Shown piece by piece: positions 32,841 to 39,626 of a DNA stretch of 43,006 nt. A model generated the notes under the pieces. That model made no database searches, was not told the origin of the DNA, and worked only from the letters and a program-made list of their open reading frames with translations. The stretch covers positions 1 to 43,006 of the forward strand of contig NZ_JAAFKD010000043.1 of the NCBI RefSeq assembly GCF_013299165.1, in the 5' to 3' direction. The translations under genes and the position numbers were made by a program. Every line of letters starts with the position of its first letter. Positions within the stretch are counted from its first letter, which is position 1. This stretch comes from Microcoleus sp. bin38.metabat.b11b12b14.051. GTDB taxonomy: Bacteria; Cyanobacteriota; Cyanobacteriia; Cyanobacteriales; Microcoleaceae.

Positions 32841-33353
32841 TCAATCAATGCTTAACAGCCAAGTCCCTAAATAACGCATCAATGGAACGTCACCCGGAGT
32901 GCGGATGCGGACGTTGAAATGGTACATTCCGCCGGGACTTGGGTTTCTGACGTTGGAGAGCACAACCTCCACGTTGCTACCTGCTGGAATTGGCTCTGCG
33001 GGATAAATTTCTATGAATCGATTTTCTTTGTCCCAGATTACTTCTTGCAATGCTATTGTTTTGTCTTTGACGCGCACTTTAATGTCTTTTTGGTCGAATT
33101 CGCCTTTGTAATAGTCTGGATAAGTAATGTTGAGTTGCGCGATCGCCAAACTTACTTTTTTGGCAGGAATTCGCAGTCGGTATCTATCCCCAGCCATCCC
33201 GGCTTTCCCGTAATCCAAGCGATAGTTTAACTGGTTGGCGCGATCGGGGCCGCCGAAAATCGTGAATCCGGGCATGGACTGGGCTAAACTGATGGCTGGT
33301 AAGCCTGTCAGTAAGCAACCTGTAACTGCTAATGCTGAAAATAATCGTTTCAT
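32841..33353 (-). CDS. DUF2808 domain secreted protein
   Basis: This is a 170-residue cyanobacterial DUF2808 protein of unknown function. A Sec signal peptide is clear (MKRLFSALAVTGCLLTGLPAISLAQS, cut here as MKRLFSALAV to SLAQS), so it is exported to the periplasm or cell surface. The mature part contains YRLRIPAKKVSLAIAQLNI, KVRVKDKTIALQEVIWD, and EIYPAEPIPAGSNVEVVLSN, typical of the family's immunoglobulin-like beta structure. The ATG at 33353 is chosen over an upstream TTG because GAGGAGTGATT supplies a good Shine-Dalgarno. Confidence 0.88.
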   Translation of the reverse strand: MKRLFSALAVTGCLLTGLPAISLAQSMPGFTIFGGPDRANQLNYRLDYGKAGMAGDRYRLRIPAKKVSLAIAQLNITYPDYYKGEFDQKDIKVRVKDKTIALQEVIWDKENRFIEIYPAEPIPAGSNVEVVLSNVRNPSPGGMYHFNVRIRTPGDVPLMRYLGTWLLSID

Positions 33354-33649
33354 AATCACTCCTCTAATCAAACTGCTGGTGAAGCTTAAATATAGATCGC
33401 CGTCAATTTGCGATCGTGCCTACAATATACCGAATTTCTCAATTATTCTATCAGGCGGGTCGCCCGCCCTCGGTCAATTATTTTTTGTGTAATTTTTTGC
33501 GTAATACTTACAACACACATTCAAACTACAGAATAAGGCAGCTTTTTATTGTATCATGCTCTGCTGCAAACTTAAGAGTTTAGCAAAATTGAATCTATAA
33601 GACAAGTTAAAGAAGCGAGTGTAATTTTGGCGATCGGCTTTAGTATCAA

Positions 33650-33876
33650 CGTGAGAAGCCAGCCAGCGATTGAAATCGCTTCTTGTCAAACCAAGTCCGC
33701 CTCCGCGGACTGGGAAAGCCAGCCAGCGATTAGAAATCGCGCCTACACAAACGATGTCCGCCGGACGCCGACTTGGAAATTTGAATTTCAACCTGCGGAG
33801 GCAGGTTTTGTCTGTGTAGACGCGGTTTAAACCGCCCTGTCTGTGTCAACGCGGTTTCAACCGCCCTGTCTATTAG
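33650..33876. repeat. Composite dispersed repeats upstream of pntAA
   Basis: Modules include AGCCAGCCAGCGATTGAAAT, CCGCCTCCGCGGAC, AACCTGCGGAGGCAGGTT and three tandem GCGGTTT(C)AACCGCCCTGTC pieces. They occupy most of the gap between the DUF2808 gene and pntAA. A short GGCGGGTCGCCCGCC hairpin lies at about 33453. The pntAA Shine-Dalgarno (AAAGGAGAG) begins just after the last module, so the promoter must lie within or before the repeats. Confidence 0.8.
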
Positions 33877-33891
33877 AGTAAAGGAGAGTTC

Positions 33892-35040
33892 ATGAAATTA
33901 GCGATCGCCAAAGAAGTCGAAGCAGAGGAACGCCGGGTAGCATTAGTACCCGACGTTGTAGCCCGATTAGTCAAACAGGGGGTCGAAGTTTGGGTTGAGG
34001 CGGGTGCCGGCGCAAAATCCTTTTTCTCGGATCTTGCTTACGAACAAGCCGGAGCTCGTGTTGTCGCCGATACTGCTACGCTGTGGGGCGAAGCCGATGT
34101 CGTAGTCAAAATCGGAGAGTTCAAAGAATCAGAAGTTCACCAACTTCGTGAAGGAGGAGTTTGCATCGGATTTTTGAATCCCTTGGGAAATCCGGCTTTA
34201 GTACAGCGTTTGGCCGATCGCAAAGTAACTGCATTCAGCATGGAAATGATTCCGCGCACCAGCCGTGCTCAAAGCATGGACGCCCTCTCATCCCAAGCCA
34301 ACATCGCCGGTTACAAAGCCGTACTGATTGCAGCCTGTGCATTACCGAAATATTTCCCGATGCTGACAACGGCGGCGGGTACAATTCGCCCCGCGAAAAT
34401 ATTGGTAATGGGCGTAGGCGTTGCGGGCTTACAGGCGATCGCCACAGCCCGTCGTTTGGGCGCAGTCGTCGAAGCCTTCGACATCCGCCCGGAAACCAAA
34501 GAACAAGTACAAAGTTTAGGCGCTAAATTCGTTGATGTCGAACTCAAAGAAGAAACAGTCGCCACGGGTGGTTACGCAAAAGAATTATCTGAAGCCGCCA
34601 AAGAATACACCCGCCAAGTGCTCACCCAACACGTCAGCGCTTCCGATGCAGTGATTACAACTGCTCAAGTTCCTGGCAGAAAAGCACCTATTTTAGTTAC
34701 TAGAGAAATGGTTTCTCAAATGAAACCCGGATCGGTAATTGTTGACCTCGCAGCCGAACAAGGCGGCAACTGCGAATGTTCTGAAGCAGGGAAAGATGTT
34801 GAATGGAACGGCGTTAATGTCATCGGCCCGATTAATGTACCATCATCAATGCCTGTACACGCCAGCGAAACTTACTCGAAAAATATCTCGGCTTTACTTC
34901 AATTGATGGTAAAAGATAAGGAACTCAATTTAAATTTTGAAGATGATATCATTGCTGGTTCTTGTGTCGCCCACAATGGCGAAATTAGTAATCAGCGAGT
35001 TCGGGATGCTTTGGCTGCTCAGGCTTCAGTAGTCAGTTAG
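33892..35040 (+). CDS. pntAA: NAD(P) transhydrogenase subunit alpha part 1 (PntAA)
   Basis: This is the NAD(H)-binding dI component of the proton-translocating transhydrogenase, which makes NADPH from NADH at the cytoplasmic membrane. Its 382 residues match the split alpha subunit. It has the AlaDH/PNT N-terminal start MKLAIAKEVEAEERRVALVP, E-M-I-P-R near the mobile region, the Rossmann motif GVGVAGLQAIATARRLGA with VEAFDIRP, and ITTAQVPGRKAPILV and VDLAAEQGGNCE. The start has a strong Shine-Dalgarno. PntAB and PntB follow, but 489 bp of repeats separate this gene from pntAB, unusual for this operon. Confidence 0.95.
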   Translation: MKLAIAKEVEAEERRVALVPDVVARLVKQGVEVWVEAGAGAKSFFSDLAYEQAGARVVADTATLWGEADVVVKIGEFKESEVHQLREGGVCIGFLNPLGNPALVQRLADRKVTAFSMEMIPRTSRAQSMDALSSQANIAGYKAVLIAACALPKYFPMLTTAAGTIRPAKILVMGVGVAGLQAIATARRLGAVVEAFDIRPETKEQVQSLGAKFVDVELKEETVATGGYAKELSEAAKEYTRQVLTQHVSASDAVITTAQVPGRKAPILVTREMVSQMKPGSVIVDLAAEQGGNCECSEAGKDVEWNGVNVIGPINVPSSMPVHASETYSKNISALLQLMVKDKELNLNFEDDIIAGSCVAHNGEISNQRVRDALAAQASVVS

Positions 35041-35051
35041 TCGGTTCATAA

Positions 35052-35494
35052 AAATATCCCGGCGATTGAAATCGCGGAGTTTACGGGCACACAAACAATG
35101 TCCCGGCGATTGAAATCGCGGCTACACAAACAATGTCCGCCTCCGCGGACTAACAAATATCCCGGCGATTGAAATCGCGGAGTTTACGGGCACACAAACA
35201 ATGTCCCGGCGATTGAAATCGCGGCTACACAAACAATGTCCGCCTCCGCGGACTAACAAATATCCCGGCGATTGAAATCGCGGAGTTTACGGGCACACAA
35301 ACAATGTCCCGGCGATTGAAATCGCGGCTACACAAACAATGTCCGCCTCCGCGGACTAACAAATATCCCGGCGATTGAAATCGCGGAGTTTACGGGCACA
35401 CAAACAATGTCCGCCTCCGCGGACTAACAAATATCCCGGCGATTGAAATCGCGGAGTTTACGGGCACACAAACAATGTCCGCCTCCGCGGACTA
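35052..35494. repeat. Five-unit 103-bp tandem repeat inside the pnt operon
   Basis: Units begin with AAATATCCCGGCGATTGAAA at 35052, 35155, 35258 and 35361 (exactly 103 bp apart) and 35429; the unit starting at 35361 is 68 bp because one CCCGGCGATTGAAATCGCGG submodule is missing, and the last is also short. Each ends in CAATGTCCGCCTCCGCGGAC. The modules are those of the dispersed family. The repetition looks CRISPR-like at first sight but the units are continuous copies, not repeat plus unique spacer. Confidence 0.92.
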
Positions 35495-35529
35495 ATCGAG
35501 TTATTTCCAATTACCAATTACCAAGTGTT

Positions 35530-35823
35530 ATGGCAGAAGGATTGATTGCAGGTTTAGTGGTGTTTACTCTAGCGTCGTTTGTGGGATTTGAAGTAATCAA
35601 TAAAGTCCCGCCGACGCTGCACACACCTTTGATGTCGGGTTCCAATGCGATTTCGGGAATTGCCGTTTTAGGCGCAATTCTGATTTCGGGCCAAGGTAAT
35701 GTGACTGTTACTTCGATTTTGGGGACGATCGCGATCGCCCTAGCCACAATCAACGTAGTCGCCGGTTTCTTAGTAACCGATCGAATGCTGCAAATGTTTA
35801 AGAAAAAAGAGGTTAAAGCGTGA
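35530..35823 (+). CDS. pntAB: NAD(P) transhydrogenase subunit alpha part 2 (PntAB)
   Basis: This is the small membrane component carrying the first transmembrane helices of the dII domain: 97 residues, three or four hydrophobic helices (LIAGLVVFTLASFVGFEVI, ISGIAVLGAILIS, LGTIAIALATINVVAGFLV). VPPTLHTPLMSGSNAISG is the diagnostic loop. The longer reading frame that begins at 35443 inside the repeat is rejected; the ATG at 35530 gives the family N-terminus MAEGLIAG. The stop overlaps the pntB start by 4 nt (GTGA), so those two are translationally coupled. Confidence 0.93.
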   Translation: MAEGLIAGLVVFTLASFVGFEVINKVPPTLHTPLMSGSNAISGIAVLGAILISGQGNVTVTSILGTIAIALATINVVAGFLVTDRMLQMFKKKEVKA

Positions 35824-37229
35824 GCGATTTTCTGCCCAGTGGCATTCAGCTAGGCTATCTAGTAGCCGCATCTTTATTTATCGTCGGTTTGAAACAATTG
35901 GGTTCCCCGGCGACGGCGCGTCAAGGAAATGTGTTAGCTGCGATCGGGATGTTTATTGCGATCGTCGGTACTTTACTCGAAAAGCAAGTAGTTAGCTACG
36001 AGCTCATTACAGTGGGAATTATCGTCGGTTCCATTTTGGGAACAATTATGGCGAAAACCGTCGCGATGACAGATATGCCGCAGATGGTGGGTTTGCTTAA
36101 CGGTTTCGGGGGCGCGGCTTCTGCACTCGTTGCTGTGGGCGAATTCTGGCGCTATCTCAGCATCCCGGAATCGCCAACTCCCGATGCAACAATCACGATT
36201 CTTTTGGGCGTTTTAATCGGCGGAATTACGTTTACTGGTAGCCTTGTAGCGTTTGCAAAATTGCAAGAATTGCTACCTGGTGCTCCGATTTCGTTTCCGT
36301 TGCAACAGCCGTTTAATGCTTTACTGGCGATCGCACTTTTAGCCGGTAGTGGTTATATGCTGTTTCACCCGGAAGATGTGCCGGTATTCCTGGCTTTGGT
36401 GGCTATTTCTAATATCCTGGGTATCATGTTTGTGCTACCGATTGGTGGCGGTGATATGCCCGTGGTAGTGTCGCTGCTTAACTCTTATTCGGGGATTGCG
36501 GCGAGTGTGGCTGGGTTCATTTTGATGAACAATATGCTGATTATTGCTGGTGCACTTGTTGGCGCGTCGGGAATCATTTTGACGCAAATTATGTGTAAGG
36601 CGATGAATCGATCGATCTCTAGCGTGTTGTTTGGCGCATTTGGTAGCGGTGGTGGTAGTGCGGCTGCTGCTGGGGTTGCTGGTGGGGCGATCGACAAAAC
36701 TGTCCGCAGCATCAATCTCGAAGAAAGTGCGATGATGTTAGGCTATGCGCGATCGGTAGTAATTATTCCCGGTTACGGGATGGCTGTAGCGCAAGCCCAG
36801 CACGCGGTACGCGAGTTAGCCGACGGTTTGGAAAAAATGGGTGTTGACGTGAAATACGCGATTCACCCGGTGGCTGGGCGGATGCCGGGGCACATGAATG
36901 TGTTGCTGGCGGAAGCAAACGTGCCTTATCCGCAGTTGTACGATATGGACGATATCAACCCGCAATTTGACGAAACCGATGTTGCTTTGGTAATCGGGGC
37001 GAATGACGTGGTGAATCCGGCGGCGCGCCACGATACGGCGAGCCCGATTTACGGGATGCCGATTTTGGAGGTTGATAAGGCCAAACATACGATCGTCATT
37101 AAGCGCGGGATGAGTGCTGGTTTTTCGGGTGTTGACAACGAGTTGTTTTACAAGGATAAGACGATGATGTTGTTTGGTAGCGCTAAGGATGTGGTTGCCA
37201 AATTGGTTGCTGAGGTGAAGCAATTGTAG
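35820..37229 (+). CDS. pntB: NAD(P) transhydrogenase subunit beta (PntB)
   Basis: This beta chain supplies the remaining transmembrane helices and the NADP(H)-binding dIII domain: 469 residues, about nine hydrophobic segments to about 290, then the soluble dIII with MLGYARSVVIIPGYGMAVAQ, HPVAGRMPGHMNVLLAEA, DDINPQFDETDVALVIGAND and GMPILEVDKAKHTIVIKR. The GTG start at 35820 overlaps the pntAB stop. A good terminator follows 18 bp after the stop, ending the pnt operon. Confidence 0.95.
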   Translation: MSDFLPSGIQLGYLVAASLFIVGLKQLGSPATARQGNVLAAIGMFIAIVGTLLEKQVVSYELITVGIIVGSILGTIMAKTVAMTDMPQMVGLLNGFGGAASALVAVGEFWRYLSIPESPTPDATITILLGVLIGGITFTGSLVAFAKLQELLPGAPISFPLQQPFNALLAIALLAGSGYMLFHPEDVPVFLALVAISNILGIMFVLPIGGGDMPVVVSLLNSYSGIAASVAGFILMNNMLIIAGALVGASGIILTQIMCKAMNRSISSVLFGAFGSGGGSAAAAGVAGGAIDKTVRSINLEESAMMLGYARSVVIIPGYGMAVAQAQHAVRELADGLEKMGVDVKYAIHPVAGRMPGHMNVLLAEANVPYPQLYDMDDINPQFDETDVALVIGANDVVNPAARHDTASPIYGMPILEVDKAKHTIVIKRGMSAGFSGVDNELFYKDKTMMLFGSAKDVVAKLVAEVKQL

Positions 37230-37247
37230 GATTTTTTAGGACTCAAT

Positions 37248-37286
37248 AAAAACCCGGTTTCTCCAAGAAACCGGGTTTTTGTTTGG
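37248..37286 (+). terminator. Rho-independent terminator of the pnt operon
   Basis: AAAAACCCGGTTTCT (37248-37262) and AGAAACCGGGTTTTT (37266-37280) are perfect 15-bp arms with a 3-nt loop, then TGTTT. The same AACCCGGTTTCT palindrome occurs at 37.7, 38.4 and 42.3 kb, so this terminator is also a dispersed element. Confidence 0.75.
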
Positions 37287-37303
37287 ATTGGGTTTGGATA
37301 TCA

Positions 37304-37365
37304 ATACTCTTCAGTCGGCGGAGGCCGACTTCGTTTGTGTAGCCGCGATTTCAATCGCCGAGTAT
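37304..37365. repeat. ATACTC...GAGTAT bounded 62-bp repeat, copy 1
   Basis: The ends ATACTC and GAGTAT are inverted. Inside are AGTCGGCGGAGGCCGACTTC and GTGTAGCCGCGATTTCAATC. Copy 2 at 37394-37455 is nearly identical and inserted in the same orientation 28 bp later. Confidence 0.8.
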
Positions 37366-37393
37366 TTTTAATGCGATGATAGCTTTGATACAA

Positions 37394-37455
37394 ATACTCT
37401 TGAGTCGGCGGAGGCCGACTTCGTTTGTGTAGCCGCGATTTCAATCGCCGAGTAT
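37394..37455. repeat. ATACTC...GAGTAT bounded 62-bp repeat, copy 2, overlapping the hicB-like gene
   Basis: Almost identical to copy 1. Its right end (37441-37455) forms the last four codons and stop of the minus-strand HicB-like gene. Confidence 0.8.
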
Positions 37456-37638
37456 CAACCGATTCTTTATTTCAGAAGGATCTGCTGTCTCAAAAAATAG
37501 TTCTAGCGCCTCGATCAGATTCCGTCGGGCTTCTTCTATATTGTCACCTTGGCTGGCAATATCAAGTTCTGGGCAAAGGGATACATATCCGTCGCCTTCT
37601 CGTTCAATGATTGCTGTAAACTGTTGTGTTGACTTCAT
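37441..37638 (-). CDS. HicB-like antitoxin, orphan
   Basis: This is a 65-residue UPF0150/HicB-type protein: KSTQQFTAIIEREGDGYVSLCPELDIASQGDNIEEAR, shown in parts as TAIIEREGDGYVSLCPEL and ASQGDNIEEARRNLIEALEL. In HicAB pairs this fold neutralises the HicA mRNA interferase. No hicA is found on either side, so it is an orphan or a solitary regulator. The ATG at 37638 starts the fold; the frame to 37671 adds only MFELGSPPLQI. The last residues ILGD and the stop are encoded by the dispersed repeat, so the original C-terminus (often with a DNA-binding RHH/HTH) may have been lost. Confidence 0.8.
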   Translation of the reverse strand: MKSTQQFTAIIEREGDGYVSLCPELDIASQGDNIEEARRNLIEALELFFETADPSEIKNRLILGD

Positions 37639-37726
37639 AATTTGAAGTGGCGGACTGCCAAGCTCAAACAATTATAGTTTTACTTGATATTATATCGCAT
37701 CTCTACAGGACTTATGCACTCCGACG

Positions 37727-37793
37727 AAGAAACCGGGTTTTTACCTAATCTGTCGGTAGCAACGAAGTATTTTCCTAAAAAACCCGGTTTCTT
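37727..37793. repeat. 67-bp AAGAAACCGGGTTTTT palindromic element, copy 1
   Basis: The termini AAGAAACCGGGTTTTT and AAAAACCCGGTTTCTT are inverted. The inside reads ACCTAATCTGTCGGTAGCAA. A second copy of the same 67-bp length is at 42336-42402, with few differences. The flanks share AGGACTTATGCA or its complement, so the mobile unit may be longer. It lies in the divergent gap between the HicB-like and HTH genes and may hold neither promoter. Confidence 0.8.
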
Positions 37794-37856
37794 GCCCCAT
37801 CTCTAGGACTATTTTATCTACTATAATAGCATTAAACCAATTCATGAAGCATACCC

Positions 37857-38336
37857 ATGAACCGACAAAGAATCATCCTAGATCCGGTTTTTCCGACAGA
37901 GGAAGAAACAGAAGTTATTAAATTGTTGAATCGAGTGTTAGAGAACGAGACAGAAAATGGTGATTCGGAGAGATTAAAAGTGAAACTTGTGCAAGTTGGC
38001 AGCGAGGCGATCGCACTTCCTGAATCGCTCTATCAAATATTGCGTCAAGCTGCACATTTAATGGCTGCTGGTCGAGCCGTGTCTTTAGTGCCGATCGAGC
38101 AAGATATGACCGTTGAAGAATCTGCTATTTTGCTGAATGTATCGCAAGAGTTTTTGATTAAATTATTGACAGAAGGGGCGATTAAATATGTAAAAATAGG
38201 GTCTGAACGGCGGATTTGTTTAGGAGATTTAATGGCATATAAAAAGCAGCCTACTGTTAAACGTCGCGAGATTTTGAGAGAATTAGCTGAGTTTAGCCAA
38301 GAAGAGGAACTCAATGAGAATAGAGTATACAGCTAG
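37857..38336 (+). CDS. Excisionase-type HTH protein, probable antitoxin of a PIN toxin
   Basis: This 159-residue protein has a helical N-terminal part (VFPTEEETEVIKLLNRVLEN), a middle AIALPESLYQILRQAAHLMA, and a MerR/excisionase-type helix-turn-helix at about 85-130 (MTVEESAILLNVSQEFLIKL, YVKIGSERRICLGDLMAYKK). In cyanobacteria and proteobacteria this architecture is the antitoxin of pairs whose toxin is a PIN-domain protein that starts within its 3' end. Such a toxin start exists here (ATG at 38314, 23-nt overlap) but it is cut short. The antitoxin is intact and could still autoregulate. Confidence 0.78.
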   Translation: MNRQRIILDPVFPTEEETEVIKLLNRVLENETENGDSERLKVKLVQVGSEAIALPESLYQILRQAAHLMAAGRAVSLVPIEQDMTVEESAILLNVSQEFLIKLLTEGAIKYVKIGSERRICLGDLMAYKKQPTVKRREILRELAEFSQEEELNENRVYS

Positions 38337-38397
38337 CAGGCTGACTCCCTATCCTGTTGTCTTGGATTCCCTCCTAAAAAACCCGGTTTATTTTTGA
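38314..38397 (+). pseudogene. PIN-domain toxin remnant, truncated by a palindromic element
   Basis: The frame from ATG 38314, overlapping the antitoxin end, reads MRIEYTASRLTPYPVVLDS and then LLKNPVYF before TGA. LTPYPVVLDS is the first beta strand of PIN toxins, with the first catalytic Asp at D18 (normally followed by CVLYPA or similar). From codon 20 on the sequence is the AAAAACCCGGTTT palindrome. The remaining ~120 codons and other acidic residues of a PIN domain are not found downstream, so the toxin is dead. Confidence 0.65.
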
Positions 38398-38415
38398 AGA
38401 AACCGGGTTTTTGTT
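38376..38415 (+). terminator. AAAAACCCGGTTT palindrome acting as terminator at the PIN break point
   Basis: AAAAACCCGGTTT (38376-38388) and AAACCGGGTTTTT (38400-38412) are perfect 13-bp arms with an 11-nt loop, followed by GTTTTGG. It belongs to the same palindrome family as the pnt terminator and marks the truncation of the PIN frame. Confidence 0.65.
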
Positions 38416-38433
38416 TTGGGGATTTATATCTAT

Positions 38434-38877
38434 CTAGCGGTTCTTATCCTCGTAGTTCTTAAATAAATAGTAAACAGTCATTGGGCTGATAGTAGTGAGT
38501 AGAGTTGTGAACCATATGACACCTATAACAGCTACTTCATTTTGTCTGGCCGGTAGTATAAACCTGTAGTTTCCAGCAAGTGATGTAAAAAAGTCGAAAA
38601 AAACGCATAGAAACCAAGGTGCTATTAATGTCCATGTTCCATCACGAGCTTCATTCCAGACGTTTTTAGTAATTAGATTGAAGCAAAAAACTATAACTGT
38701 ACCAACAACAGCTATTCCGTAGACTCCAAAAGTGTTATTATCAACGTTCTTGAGAGAAATAGAAAAATTTGGGCCTGCAAGTATGGATACTACTCCCATA
38801 AATGTTGTCACGAAGTCCCAGAACACTCCAACGGAAAACCCAGTGATTAAGATTTCTGATATTCCTTTATCTCTCAT
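38434..38877 (-). CDS. Hypothetical four-helix membrane protein
   Basis: I do not recognise this 147-residue protein. Four hydrophobic stretches are seen (ITGFSVGVFWDFVTTFMGVV, VYGIAVVGTVIVFCFNLI, WTLIAPWFLCVFFDFFTSL, AVIGVIWFTTLLTTI), with a charged C-terminus (FKNYEDKNR). It is the last gene of a minus-strand series after a nuclease with a Ser/Asp tail and a single-pass membrane protein; the gap to the upstream gene is 7 bp, so those two are co-transcribed. AT-rich codon use resembles the other accessory genes. Confidence 0.65.
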   Translation of the reverse strand: MRDKGISEILITGFSVGVFWDFVTTFMGVVSILAGPNFSISLKNVDNNTFGVYGIAVVGTVIVFCFNLITKNVWNEARDGTWTLIAPWFLCVFFDFFTSLAGNYRFILPARQNEVAVIGVIWFTTLLTTISPMTVYYLFKNYEDKNR

Positions 38878-38884
38878 ATATTCC

Positions 38885-39490
38885 TCAATTACGAATCAGT
38901 AGTAGGGTAGCAATCACGATTCCAAGCAATAATAAACAGGTTGCAAGAAAAGCAAACTTAGTATCTGGAGACAGAGCCGGTAGTTTCATCCTCAAGCTAA
39001 ATCCGAATAAATTTGACTTTTTGGACTTTACCGGAGGCACTATTGGGATGTCTACGAATTCCGCCAATTGAAGGAGCGTTTGTCTCCATACTGATAACCA
39101 ATAATTTCTCAAGCTATCTGGGTCATTGACACTAGGAAGATGGTTGAGTTCATCAAACATCTTTATCACTACAGTTTGATGTTGTAAAACTAGCTGCGAA
39201 TTAGGTGTCAACTGTTGCTGTTTACTGGCTTCTAGACTCTGGAGAATAGCTTGATGCTGATATGACCACACTTCAAAAGCTATTTTGTACAATAGGTATA
39301 ACCTAAACTTTGTAAAGCTTCCATCATTACGGTAACTATCGTCAATCTTCTTGGCCACTTTCAAACCATCTGCAACTATGACATCTAGTTGAGACCTAGC
39401 CCATTTTGTCTTTCTAATTTGTTCCAAGAGTTGAGCGATAGCACTCTCAAAAGTGTCTCCGCTATCACTATCTATAACTTGTTGATTCAT
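38885..39490 (-). CDS. Hypothetical tail-anchored protein
   Basis: This 201-residue protein starts from MNQQVIDSDSG, preferred over an upstream ATG 15 nt away. It is mostly helical and charged (AIAQLLEQIRKTKWARSQLD, LRNYWLSVWRQTLLQLAEF). A C-terminal transmembrane segment (KFAFLATCLLLLGIVIATLLL) ends in IRN, so it is a tail-anchored membrane protein with a cytosolic domain. Not recognised. It sits between the nuclease gene (136 bp upstream) and the four-helix membrane gene (7 bp downstream), all on the minus strand. Confidence 0.65.
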   Translation of the reverse strand: MNQQVIDSDSGDTFESAIAQLLEQIRKTKWARSQLDVIVADGLKVAKKIDDSYRNDGSFTKFRLYLLYKIAFEVWSYQHQAILQSLEASKQQQLTPNSQLVLQHQTVVIKMFDELNHLPSVNDPDSLRNYWLSVWRQTLLQLAEFVDIPIVPPVKSKKSNLFGFSLRMKLPALSPDTKFAFLATCLLLLGIVIATLLLIRN

Positions 39491-39626
39491 AAAACCACAC
39501 TGCAACTCTAACTATTTAGCCTGTTTCCCAGAGCTACTAGGATTATGTAGTCACTTACCTTTGCCGAAAATTTATTTTTTGACCAGATAGCTTTATCCAT
39601 TGCTCTCTTCCCATAAAAAGTAGGGC

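Noticed and set aside
35052..35494. CRISPR-like periodic repeats
   Set aside because: The 103-bp units are copied end to end, with no unique spacers, and the modules also occur elsewhere as dispersed repeats. No cas genes are in the window.
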